Shown: in pieces, positions 56,433-64,000 of the stretch
How the letters are laid out: the number at the start of each line of letters is the position of its first letter
How positions within the stretch are numbered: position 1 is the first letter of the stretch
Assembly: GCF_030817415.1 (NCBI RefSeq)
Contig: NZ_JAUSZI010000002.1
Location: 3,720,001 to 3,784,000, forward strand
Source: Streptomyces umbrinus
GTDB lineage: Bacteria > Actinomycetota > Actinomycetes > Streptomycetales > Streptomycetaceae
DNA: 64,000 bases
Direction of reading: 5' to 3'
Translations under genes and position numbers: made by a program
Notes under the pieces: generated by a model
Seen by the model: only the letters and a program-made list of their open reading frames with translations
Database searches by the model: none
What the model was told of the DNA's origin: nothing

Positions 56433-56592
56433 GGTGTGGTCCCTGGGTGTCGGGGTCGTCTGTGGTCCGGGGGCGGGACACGGAAGCCGTGCCGCACGGG
56501 CAGGTCCGCGGTGGAACCGGTGTCTGCCGCCCAGGGCGCCGGGCACCCGCCCGGGCTTGCCTGGACCACCGGATCCGCACCCGCCGGAGGCG

Positions 56593-57837
56593 TTACGCCC
56601 CTGTCAGCTTCGCGAACTTCTCTTCGTAGGCCGTCTCTTCCTTCGTGCTCAGCGAGCGGAAGGAGTGGGACTTGGCCGCCATGGCGGCGTCGGGAATGAT
56701 CAGCGGGTTGTCGGCCGCCGACTCGTCGATCTTCGCCAGCTCGGCCTTCACGCCGTCGACGGGACAGACGTAGTTGATGTACGCGGCGAGCTGCGCGGCC
56801 GGACCGGGCTCGTAGTAGTAGTCGATGAGCCGCTCGGCGTTGGTCTTGTGCCGCGCCTTGTTGGGGACCAGCAGATTGTCCGTGGACGTCAGATAGCCGC
56901 TCTCCGGGATGACGAAGTCGACGTCCGGGCTGTCCGCCTTGAGCTGGACGACGTCACCGGCCCAGGCGACACAGGCCGCGAGGTCGCCCTTGGTGAGGTC
57001 GGAGGTGTAGTCGTTGCCGGTGAAGCGGCGGATCTGGCCCTTGTCGACGGCCTTCTGAAGGCGGGCGATCGCCGCGTCGAAGTCGTCGTCGGTGAACTTC
57101 GCCGGGTCCTTGCCCATGTCGAGCAGCGTCATGCCCATGCTGTCCCGCATCTCCGACAGCAGGCCTATGCGCCCCTTGAGCTTGGGGTTGTCGAGCATGT
57201 CCGAGAGGGACTTCACCTCCACGCCGTCCAGCGCCTTCTTGTTGTAGGCGATGACCGTGGAGATACCGGTCCAGGGGTACGAGTACGCCCTTCCCGGGTC
57301 CCAGTCCGGCGTACGGAACTGCTGGGAGAGGTTGGCGTACGCGTGCGGCAGGTTGGAGGCGTTGAGCTTCTGCACCCAGCCGAAGCGGATGAGCCGGGCG
57401 GCCAGCCAGTCGGTGACGCAGATCAGATCGCGTCCGGTGTCCTGGCCCGCCGCGAGCTGCGGCTTGAGCTTCCCGAAGAACTCGACGTTGTCGTTGATGT
57501 CCTCGGTGTACTTGACCTTGATGCCGGTGCGTCTGGTGAACTCGTCGAGCGTGGGGTGGTGCTTCTCGCTGTCGTCCACGTCCATGTACTCGGTCCAGTT
57601 GGAGAAGTTGATCTGCTTCTCCTTGGCCGAGTGGTCCTCGGACGAGACGCCCGCGGTGTTCTTCGCCGCGGGGATCCCGCAGGCGCTCAGCGTCCCGAGC
57701 CCGCCAAGGGCGAGCGCGCCGCCGGCGGACGCACGCATCAGCGAACGGCGGCTGAGGGAGGCCCTGCCGTTCCTGAGGCTGCGCCGCATGGCGGCCAGTT
57801 GGGCCGAGGACAGGCTGTCGGGCTCGTACTGCTCCAT
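56593..57837 (-). CDS. potD: Polyamine-binding lipoprotein PotD (Tat-exported)
   Basis: The N-terminus has LSRRSLMRASAGGALALGG with lipobox LSAC. The 414-residue body begins INFSNWTEYMDVDD and includes PWTGISTVIAYNKKAL, as in PotD-type binding proteins. It lies 50 bases downstream of the aldehyde dehydrogenase and 160 upstream of potA in one transcription direction. Confidence 0.92.
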   Translation of the reverse strand: MEQYEPDSLSSAQLAAMRRSLRNGRASLSRRSLMRASAGGALALGGLGTLSACGIPAAKNTAGVSSEDHSAKEKQINFSNWTEYMDVDDSEKHHPTLDEFTRRTGIKVKYTEDINDNVEFFGKLKPQLAAGQDTGRDLICVTDWLAARLIRFGWVQKLNASNLPHAYANLSQQFRTPDWDPGRAYSYPWTGISTVIAYNKKALDGVEVKSLSDMLDNPKLKGRIGLLSEMRDSMGMTLLDMGKDPAKFTDDDFDAAIARLQKAVDKGQIRRFTGNDYTSDLTKGDLAACVAWAGDVVQLKADSPDVDFVIPESGYLTSTDNLLVPNKARHKTNAERLIDYYYEPGPAAQLAAYINYVCPVDGVKAELAKIDESAADNPLIIPDAAMAAKSHSFRSLSTKEETAYEEKFAKLTGA

Positions 57838-57887
57838 GCTCGTGGTGCCCTTTCGGGAGGGTGCGGCCTGGTCTTGGCCGGTGACGA

Positions 57888-59408
57888 CTAGCGGTCCCCG
57901 AAGATCGTGCGGTGCCAGTCCTTCCTGGCCACCGCGGTGTTGTCGAACATGACGTGCTTGATCTGGGTGTACTCATCGAACGAGTACGAGGACATGTCCT
58001 TGCCGAAACCGGACGCCTTGTAGCCGCCGTGCGGCATCTCGCTGATGATCGGGATGTGGTCGTTGACCCACACACAGCCCGCCTTGATCTCGCGCGTGGC
58101 CCGGTTCGCGCGGTACACGTCACGGGTCCACGCGGAGGCGGCCAGGCCGTACGGGGTGTCGTTGGCGAGCCGGATGCCTTCGTCGTCGCTGTCGAAGGGC
58201 AGGACCACGAGAACGGGACCGAAGAGCTCGGACTGCACGATCTCGCTGTCCTGCGCGGCCTCCGCGACCAGGGTGGGCCGGTAGTACGCGCCGTGCTTGA
58301 GGTCCTGCGGGATCTCGCCGCCGGTGACCACGCGCGCGTAGGAGCGCGCCCGGTCGACGAATCCGGCGACGCGGTCACGCTGGGCGAACGAGATGAGCGG
58401 CCCGAGGTCGGTGTCCGGCGCGAACGGGTCGCCGAGCCGGACGGTCGCCATCAGGTCCGCGGTCCTGGAGACGAACTCTTCGTAGAGGGGCCTTTGCACG
58501 TACGCGCGCGTGGCGGCCGTGCAGTCCTGGCCCGTGTTGATGAGGGAGCCCGCCACCGCGCCGTGCACGGCGGCCTCCAGGTCCGCGTCGTCGAAGACCA
58601 CGAAGGGTGCCTTGCCGCCGAGCTCCAGGTGAAGCCGCGTGACGGTGGCGGTGGCGATCTCGGCGACACGCTTGCCGACAGCGGTCGATCCGGTGAACGA
58701 AGTCATCGCGACGTCGGGGTGTCCGACGAGATGCTCGCCGGCGTCCTTGCCGGCCCCGGTGATGATGTTGACGACCCCGTCGGGAATGCCCGCCTGGGTA
58801 GCCGCCTCGGCGAACAGCAGCGAGGTGAGCGGGGTGAGCTCGGCGGGCTTCAGGACGATGGTGTTGCCCGCGGCGATCGCCGGGAGGACCTTCCAGGCGG
58901 CCATCTGGAGGGGGTAGTTCCAGGGCGCGATGGAGCCGACGACGCCGATGGGTTCACGGCGTACGTACGAGGTGTGGTCGCCGGAGTACTCACCGGCGGA
59001 CTGGCCCTGCAGATGCCGGGCGGCACCCGCGAAGAAGGCGGTGTTGTCGATCGTGCCCGGGACGTCGAACTCCCGGGTCAGCTTGATCGGCTTGCCGCAC
59101 TGCAGTGACTCCGCCTGCGCGAACTCCGCCGCGCGGTCGGCCAGCACGGCGGCGAAGCGGTGCATGGCGTCCGAGCGCTCGCCCGGGGTGGTGGTGGCCC
59201 AGCCCGGGAACGCCTCGTGGGCGGCGGCGACGGCCGCGTCCACGTCCACGGTGCTCGCCAGCTCGTACGTGTATACGTCGTCGCCGGTGGCCGGGTCGAC
59301 GACCGCGTGGGTGCGGCCGGACGTGCCCTTCGTCAGCCGGCCCGCGATGTACTGCGCGCCTCCCTCGAAGCGGTCCTGTGCCTGGAAGCGATGGCCCGGA
59401 TTGTGCAT
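57888..59408 (-). CDS. Gamma-aminobutyraldehyde-type dehydrogenase
   Basis: The 506-residue NAD-dependent aldehyde dehydrogenase has GVVGSIAPWNYPLQMAAWK, LELGGKAPFVVFDDADLE (Glu), INTGQDCTAATRAYV (Cys) and SELFGPVLVVLPF. As first gene of the potDABC-oxidase operon it most likely converts 4-aminobutanal to GABA, feeding gabT. The ATG is at 59408. Confidence 0.9.
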   Translation of the reverse strand: MHNPGHRFQAQDRFEGGAQYIAGRLTKGTSGRTHAVVDPATGDDVYTYELASTVDVDAAVAAAHEAFPGWATTTPGERSDAMHRFAAVLADRAAEFAQAESLQCGKPIKLTREFDVPGTIDNTAFFAGAARHLQGQSAGEYSGDHTSYVRREPIGVVGSIAPWNYPLQMAAWKVLPAIAAGNTIVLKPAELTPLTSLLFAEAATQAGIPDGVVNIITGAGKDAGEHLVGHPDVAMTSFTGSTAVGKRVAEIATATVTRLHLELGGKAPFVVFDDADLEAAVHGAVAGSLINTGQDCTAATRAYVQRPLYEEFVSRTADLMATVRLGDPFAPDTDLGPLISFAQRDRVAGFVDRARSYARVVTGGEIPQDLKHGAYYRPTLVAEAAQDSEIVQSELFGPVLVVLPFDSDDEGIRLANDTPYGLAASAWTRDVYRANRATREIKAGCVWVNDHIPIISEMPHGGYKASGFGKDMSSYSFDEYTQIKHVMFDNTAVARKDWHRTIFGDR

Positions 59409-59585
59409 GTCGCTCTCCTCCGCCGTCCTCCCCTTGTACCGGGGGTCGGCGTAGCTCCAGCTCGATTTGAGTGCCGATCCTGACAGAGCAACAGCCCTCC
59501 AACAAGTGATTCCGTTGTTGCCTTTTGGTTACGCGACGGAATCTGTCGACCAGGTGTCGAGTTCGCTTGGAAAAGGAGGGACGGA

Positions 59586-60173
59586 GTGTCAGTGGTTCCT
59601 GCCAGACTCGCGTGCATGGGGAAGATCGATTCGCGGGACGCGCTGGTCAGCGCGGTCCGGTCGGGGGCAAAGGTCAAGTACCTCCACTTCTGGGGGCACC
59701 GGGCGCGGGCCGACGGGCAGGTGGGGGCGAGCTGTCTGAGTCAGTGGTGGCCGTCGCCGTTCACGGTGGACGGAGTGGAGTACCGGACGGCCGAGCACTG
59801 GATGATGGCGCGGAAAGCGCGGCTCTTCGGTGACGAGCGGGCCGAGCGGCTCGCTCTCGACGCGCCGAATCCCGCGCTCGCGAAGAAGGCCGGGCGGTTG
59901 GTGCGGGGGTTCGACGAGGCCGCCTGGGAGCGGGAGCGGTTCGGGATCATCGTGGAGGGGAGCGTTCGGAAGTTCGCCTCGGACGGCGAGCTTCGGTCGT
60001 TTCTGCTGGGCACGGGGGAGCGGGTCCTCGTTGAGGCCAGCCCCCTTGATCGGGTGTGGGGGATCGGGTTGGCGGCGGACGACGACCGCGCGTTCGACCC
60101 CGAACGGTGGAGGGGGCCGAACCTGCTGGGGTTCGCGTTGATGGAGGCGAGGGTTCGGTTGCGGTCAGTTTGA
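59586..60173 (+). CDS. NADAR-family protein (YbiA-like)
   Basis: The 195-residue protein shows CLSQWWPSPFTVDGVEYRTA, EHWMMARKARLFGD and WRGPNLLGFALMEARVRL, the NADAR/DUF1768 pattern linked to N-glycosidase action on ADP-ribose or riboflavin intermediates. The GTG 59586 is chosen because AGGAGGG lies six bases upstream; the inner ATG 59616 has no ribosome site. It is divergent from the polyamine operon across a 177-base gap. Confidence 0.88.
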   Translation: MSVVPARLACMGKIDSRDALVSAVRSGAKVKYLHFWGHRARADGQVGASCLSQWWPSPFTVDGVEYRTAEHWMMARKARLFGDERAERLALDAPNPALAKKAGRLVRGFDEAAWERERFGIIVEGSVRKFASDGELRSFLLGTGERVLVEASPLDRVWGIGLAADDDRAFDPERWRGPNLLGFALMEARVRLRSV

Positions 60174-60190
60174 GGGCTGCGGGCCGGCGG

Positions 60191-60294
60191 GGGCTGGTCG
60201 CGCAGTTCCCCGCGCCCCTTGGCCCCAGGGGGCGTCAGGTCCGCCTGCTGAGTGCGGGTGATCTTGGGCTGAGCGCGCAGTTCCCCGCGCCCCT
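60191..60294. repeat. Two direct copies of repeat family A
   Basis: GCGCAGTTCCCCGCGCCCCT recurs at about 60199 and 60276, each followed by TGGCCCCAGGGGGCGTC. A third, more divergent copy continues into the hairpin at 60349. Confidence 0.8.
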
Positions 60295-60348
60295 TGGCCC
60301 CAGGGGGCGTCGGGTTCGTTTGCCGGGTGCGGGTTGTCGTGGGTTGCT

Positions 60349-60415
60349 CGCGCAGTTCCCCGCCCCCTAAAAGCATGGGGCGCCCTAGGCTTTTAGGGGC
60401 GCGGGGAACTGCGCG
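60349..60415. terminator. Bidirectional hairpin from opposed family A repeats
   Basis: CGCGCAGTTCCCCGCCCCCT plus AAAAGC at 60349 pairs with GCTTTTAGGGGCGCGGGGAA onward at 60389. The stem is about 25 base pairs between convergent NADAR and DUF4190-like genes. Confidence 0.75.
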
Positions 60416-60439
60416 ACCAGCCCCCACCGGGCCCTCAGG

Positions 60440-61294
60440 TCAGCCAGAGACAGTCAGCGACGTGTTGAAGCCGTCGTCCACGGTTCCCGAGTCGCTGTCG
60501 GAGTCGTCGGGGACGATCAGGAACACCACCACGAAGGCGATGGCCAGGGCTATTCCGACGGCACCGCAGATGATCCCGGCCAGGGCCTGGCCGGGATTCG
60601 TGGCCTCGCCCCGGCGAGCCTTCCCGCGCCCGATCGCACCGAAGATCACCGCGAGGATCCCGCAGGCGAGTGCGACCGGCCACAGGCAGAAGCCGACCGC
60701 AGCGATGATGCCGAGCACGAGCCCGGCCGTGCCCAGCCCGTTGCTGGGCGCCATGGGCATCCCCGGCCAGCCGTAGCCGGGCCCCCCACCGGGGCCACCG
60801 TAGGCGGGATAGCCCGGGTAGCCGCCGTACCCGTACGGCATCTGCCCGGGGCCCTCGGGCGCGATGGGAGGCGGGGGGACGGAGGAGCCGGGAGTGGGGT
60901 GGAGGTGGGGTCCGGCCGGAGGCGCGTACGGGTGGGGCGCCCCGGCCGGAGGCGCGAACGGGTTGGCCCAGGGCGGAGGGCCTGAGGGGGTCGAGCCGGG
61001 CGGCACCGGAGTGGCCGGACCCGCACCCGGGCCGGGAGCCGCACCCGCACCCGCACCCGCACCCGGAACCTGCGGCGTCCCGCCCGGCAGCGACGTCACC
61101 GTCTGCTGGTCGTGCACCGAAGGCGGCGTCGGGCCGGACCCGTCTCCAGGGGCCGCGTCCACCGGTGGAGCCCAGGGGTTCGGCTCGGCGGACGGCTTGC
61201 TCAGCGGGACCTTCGCCGCGGGAGCCGCGTCCTCGGGGCGGGCCCCCGATTCGTCGCCGGCCGCCGCACCCGGCGTCTGCGCGTCGTCGGACAT
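60440..61294 (-). CDS. DUF4190-type membrane protein with Pro/Gly-rich N-terminus
   Basis: The 284-residue protein has a disordered N-terminal half rich in Pro, Ala and Gly (including GYGGYPGYPAYGGPGG). Two membrane helices follow (GLGTAGLVLGIIAAVGFCLW and ALAGIICGAVGIALAIAFVV) with GRGKARRGEATNPGQALAG between them, the DUF4190 signature. The ATG 61294 has AGGGG upstream. The function is unknown. Confidence 0.85.
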   Translation of the reverse strand: MSDDAQTPGAAAGDESGARPEDAAPAAKVPLSKPSAEPNPWAPPVDAAPGDGSGPTPPSVHDQQTVTSLPGGTPQVPGAGAGAGAAPGPGAGPATPVPPGSTPSGPPPWANPFAPPAGAPHPYAPPAGPHLHPTPGSSVPPPPIAPEGPGQMPYGYGGYPGYPAYGGPGGGPGYGWPGMPMAPSNGLGTAGLVLGIIAAVGFCLWPVALACGILAVIFGAIGRGKARRGEATNPGQALAGIICGAVGIALAIAFVVVFLIVPDDSDSDSGTVDDGFNTSLTVSG

Positions 61295-61446
61295 GCGCGG
61301 AGTCCCCTCTGTCGTACGTAGCGTCATGCTACGGCCCGGGCCTCCCCCGCACGGACCGCGTCCTACGATGATCCCTGAACCATCGATCAGCCGATCACCC
61401 GCGTCCGCCGGACACACGGCCGGGCGCCGTTCCCGGGGAGGAACCC

Positions 61447-62487
61447 TTGACCGACCACCACGACCTGCACGCCTTCATCGCCGGACTGCCCAAGGCCGAA
61501 CTCCACGTCCACCACGTCGGCTCAGCCTCCCCCCGTATCGTCTCCGAACTGGCAGCCCGCCACCCCGACTCCAAGGTGCCGTCGGACCCCGAGGCCCTGG
61601 CCGACTTCTTCACCTTCACGGACTTCGCCCACTTCATCGACGTGTACCTGTCCGTCGTCGACCTGATCCGCACCCCCGAGGACGTACGCCTGCTGACGTA
61701 CGAGGTGGCGCGTGACATGGCCCGCCAGCAGATCCGCTACGCCGAGCTGACGATCACGCCGTTCTCGTCGACCCGTCGCGGTATCGACGAGCGCGCCTTC
61801 ATGGAGGCGATCGAGGACGCGCGCACGGCCGCCGAGGCCGACTTCGGGACCGTACTGCGGTGGTGCTTCGACATTCCGGGCGAGGCGGGACTCGAATCCG
61901 CCGAGGAGACGGTCCGGCTCGCCACCACCGACAAGCTCCGCCCGGAGGGCCTCGTCTCCTTCGGGCTCGGCGGGCCCGAGATCGGCGTGCCCCGGCCGCA
62001 GTTCAAGCCGTACTTCGACCGTGCGATCGCGGCCGGCCTGCACTCCGTACCGCACGCGGGTGAGACGACGGGACCGGAGACTATCTGGGACGCGCTGACC
62101 GATCTGCGCGCCGAGCGCATCGGGCACGGCACCAGCTCCGCCCGGGACCCGAAGCTCCTCGCGCACCTCGCCGAGCACAGGATCCCGCTGGAGGTCTGCC
62201 CCACCTCCAACATCGCCACCCGCGCGGTCCGCACCCTCGACGAGCACCCCATAAAGGAGTTCGTCCGGGCCGGAGTCGTCGTCACGATCAACTCCGACGA
62301 CCCGCCGATGTTCGGCACCGACCTCAACAACGAGTACGCGGTGGCCGCCCGCCTCCTCGACCTGGATGAGCGGGGTCTCGCCGCGCTCGCCAAGAACGCC
62401 GTCGAGGTCTCCTTCCTCGAGGACGCCGGCAAGGCGAAGCTCACCGAGGAGATCGACACGTACACCTCTGCCTGGCTGGCTCCCTGA
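61447..62487 (+). CDS. Adenosine deaminase family protein, probably aminodeoxyfutalosine deaminase
   Basis: This 346-residue metal-dependent amidohydrolase starts at a TTG preceded by GGGGAGG. Metal ligands are visible in AELHVHHVGSA, LHSVPHAGE (His and catalytic Glu), ERIGHGTS and INSDDPPMFGT. From memory, the S. coelicolor counterpart in this neighbourhood (next to a GDPD gene) acts on aminodeoxyfutalosine in menaquinone synthesis rather than on adenosine. That assignment is inferred from synteny. Confidence 0.88.
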   Translation: MTDHHDLHAFIAGLPKAELHVHHVGSASPRIVSELAARHPDSKVPSDPEALADFFTFTDFAHFIDVYLSVVDLIRTPEDVRLLTYEVARDMARQQIRYAELTITPFSSTRRGIDERAFMEAIEDARTAAEADFGTVLRWCFDIPGEAGLESAEETVRLATTDKLRPEGLVSFGLGGPEIGVPRPQFKPYFDRAIAAGLHSVPHAGETTGPETIWDALTDLRAERIGHGTSSARDPKLLAHLAEHRIPLEVCPTSNIATRAVRTLDEHPIKEFVRAGVVVTINSDDPPMFGTDLNNEYAVAARLLDLDERGLAALAKNAVEVSFLEDAGKAKLTEEIDTYTSAWLAP

Positions 62488-62504
62488 GCCAGCACAATGG
62501 GCCC

Positions 62505-63197
62505 ATGCGTACCGTGACTGCCGTGGCCCATCGCGGCGACCCCTACCGCGTCCGCGAGAACACGATCGGCTCCCTGCGTTCCGCGCTCCAACGGGGCGCG
62601 GACGCGGTGGAGATCGACGTCCGGCTCACCCGCGACGGCGTGCCCGTGCTGCTGCACGACAGCACGCTGAAGCGGTTGTGGGAGCAGGACCGGCCGTTGG
62701 TGTCGCTCTCCTCGGACGAGGTGAGGGGCCTGACCTTCGGCGGTGTTCCCACGCTGGAGGAGGCCCTCAAGTCGACGGACGACGGCCGGTTCATGGTCGA
62801 TCTGCCGGGTCCGGCGGACGCGCGTGCCGTCCGCCGGATCGTCGGCGTCATCCATGACCTCGGGGCCGAGGAGCGCGTGTACTACTGCGCGGGCGCCGAC
62901 GTCATGCTCGCCGTCCGCGCCGCCGATCCCGCGGCGGAGATCGCCCTCACCTGGACGACCCTCGCGCCCCCGCGGCCCGCGCTGCTCGACGCGGTGCGGC
63001 CCCGGTGGCTCAACTACCGCTTCGGGCTTGCCAATCGCGACGTGATCGCCCGTACGCACCGCGACGGGTATCTGGTGTCGGTGTGGACGCCCGACACCCG
63101 CCGCTCCATGCGGCGCCTCCTCGACGCGGGTGTCGACTCGATCACCACGAACCGCATCGACACACTGTGCTCCCTGCGCAAGGGCCCAAAGGGCTAG
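62505..63197 (+). CDS. Glycerophosphodiester phosphodiesterase
   Basis: The 230-residue TIM-barrel protein has AHRGDPYRVRENTIGSLRSAL with the catalytic HRG and E, then VEIDVRLTRDGVPVLLHDSTL with the second His. It would hydrolyse glycerophosphodiesters to glycerol 3-phosphate. There is no signal peptide. It begins 17 bases after the deaminase stop, so the two are probably cotranscribed, and its stop shares CTAG with the convergent gene. Confidence 0.92.
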   Translation: MRTVTAVAHRGDPYRVRENTIGSLRSALQRGADAVEIDVRLTRDGVPVLLHDSTLKRLWEQDRPLVSLSSDEVRGLTFGGVPTLEEALKSTDDGRFMVDLPGPADARAVRRIVGVIHDLGAEERVYYCAGADVMLAVRAADPAAEIALTWTTLAPPRPALLDAVRPRWLNYRFGLANRDVIARTHRDGYLVSVWTPDTRRSMRRLLDAGVDSITTNRIDTLCSLRKGPKG

Positions 63198-63793
63198 AGC
63201 GCGGGCCGCGCGAACTCCAGTGGCGGGGCGATCGCCTGGGCGTCCGCCCCCTCGCCCACCCACAGCCCGATCAGCAGCGCCGCCGTCGCCTCCAGCAGCC
63301 CGGTCCGGTCCAGGCCGCCCGCGTTCAACGGCTCGCAGCCCAGGTCGCGTACGAGCCGGCGTACGACGGTCAGCGCGGCCTCGTCGTCGCCGCACAACGG
63401 GACCGCCAGCGGGCGGCCGTCGAAGACCGGCGGGGTCAGCCGCCAGACGTCCACGTGGCAGAGGTTGAAGGCCTTGACCACGGGCGCGGCCGGGGCGACG
63501 GAGGCGATCCGTTCGGCCGCCGCGGGCCCGCCCGCGGTGAGCAGGGCGAAGCCCGGGCCCACCGGGTTGGTGCAGTCGATCAGCACGCGCCCGCGGAGGA
63601 CGTCCTCAAGACCGGCGACCACATCGACCACCGCCGTGTACGGCAGCGCCAGCAGCACCGCGTCCGTGCCGAACTCCGCCGCCTCCCTCAACCCGCCCGA
63701 CCGGCTTCCCGCGAGCACCTCGTGTCCGGCCCGCCGCCACTGCGTGCCGAGCGCGTCCGCCATACCGCCCGTGCCGAGAATCCCTATCCGCAT
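63194..63793 (-). CDS. NADPH-dependent F420 reductase-like protein
   Basis: The 199-residue Rossmann protein begins MRIGILGTGGMADALGTQWR, then has GHEVLAGSRSGG, VLLALPYTAVVDVV, DCTNPVGPGF and VVKAFNLCHVDVW, the pattern of F420-NADP oxidoreductases and related reductases. The ATG 63793 follows GGAGGCAGGGG. It is divergent from the HxlR gene next door, which may regulate it. Confidence 0.88.
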   Translation of the reverse strand: MRIGILGTGGMADALGTQWRRAGHEVLAGSRSGGLREAAEFGTDAVLLALPYTAVVDVVAGLEDVLRGRVLIDCTNPVGPGFALLTAGGPAAAERIASVAPAAPVVKAFNLCHVDVWRLTPPVFDGRPLAVPLCGDDEAALTVVRRLVRDLGCEPLNAGGLDRTGLLEATAALLIGLWVGEGADAQAIAPPLEFARPAL

Positions 63794-63863
63794 ACGCCCC
63801 TGCCTCCGGTCCGTGGGTCGATCTCCCACGACAGTAGGAAGCCGTTCGGGCACCATTCGGTAT

Positions 63864-64000
63864 GTGAGCACCGAACCGTTCTTCCTCGCAGACTGCCGCG
63901 CCAGGCTCGCCTTCGACCTGCTCTCCAACACCTGGAACGCCGTGGTCCTCTGGGCGCTGCGGCACGGGCCCCGGCGGCCGGGCGAACTGCGTGAACACAT
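63864..64000 (+). CDS. HxlR-family transcriptional regulator, N-terminal part (cut by window end)
   Basis: The GTG 63864 gives VSTEPFFLADCRARLAFDLL followed by SNTWNAVVLWALRHGPRRPG and ELREH, the winged-helix start of HxlR regulators, though the usual CP before the helix is DCRA. The frame is open at the right edge. It is divergent from the F420-reductase-like gene by 70 bases. Confidence 0.75.
   Translation, partial: MSTEPFFLADCRARLAFDLLSNTWNAVVLWALRHGPRRPGELREH

Overview
The window is high-GC DNA with the codon bias, leaderless GTG/TTG starts, ATGA/GTGA stop-start overlaps and dispersed GC-rich intergenic repeats typical of a Streptomyces chromosome. Conserved core blocks (proS, ispG, dxr and a site-2 protease; gabT with a PucR regulator; a polyamine operon; a deaminase with a GDPD) are interspersed with accessory material. 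All calls come from reading the sequence and translated frames; no database search was run.

Layout. 1-600: end of a degenerate aminoglycoside-kinase-like gene. 614-5863: a minus-strand redox cassette (small Ser-rich membrane protein, ApbE flavin transferase, ferric-reductase-like membrane protein, NuoF-like flavoprotein, ferredoxin). An IS630-type element with 32-bp perfect inverted repeats splits its ferredoxin gene. 6021-13615: proS, two GNAT acetyltransferases, ispG, an M50 protease and dxr. 13761-19093: a SecA protein coupled to an unknown small gene, and a large acyl-CoA dehydrogenase. 19361-40835: the most striking region, an apparent xyloglucan utilisation locus with a LacI regulator, GH31, GH12, GH95 (damaged), GH42, GH74, two sugar permeases, a Tat lipoprotein binding protein and GH3. 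It is interrupted at 22966-26647 by an SsuABC-type transporter plus a flavin-dependent oxidoreductase. 40915-48364: aldehyde dehydrogenase, PucR regulator, TraG-like membrane ATPase and gabT. 48869-51937: PAP2 phosphatase, a chitinase gene destroyed by a decayed TnpB (IS200/IS605) element, and a small conserved gene. 52056-59408: FAD amine oxidase, PotCBAD polyamine importer and aminobutyraldehyde dehydrogenase. 59586-64000: NADAR protein, DUF4190-like membrane protein, adenosine/aminodeoxyfutalosine deaminase, GDPD, F420-reductase-like protein and the start of an HxlR regulator.

How the genes work together. In the xyloglucan locus, GH74 (Tat) and GH12 (Sec) would cut the polymer outside the cell, and the binding protein plus two permeases would import the oligosaccharides (no ATPase is encoded locally). 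Signal-less GH42, GH95, GH31 and GH3 would then remove galactose, fucose, xylose and glucose. The palindrome TCGAAGCGCTTCGA occurs in front of lacI and twice between the divergent binding-protein and GH3 genes, which makes a single LacI regulon likely. The polyamine genes would import putrescine-like substrates and oxidise them to GABA, which GabT and an aldehyde dehydrogenase would carry towards succinate.

Several genes carry frameshifts (GH95, potA, the chitinase remnant, tnpB). The potA lesion is one extra C in a C run and could be a sequencing error. The GH95, chitinase and tnpB lesions coincide with deletions or multiple defects and look like real decay.
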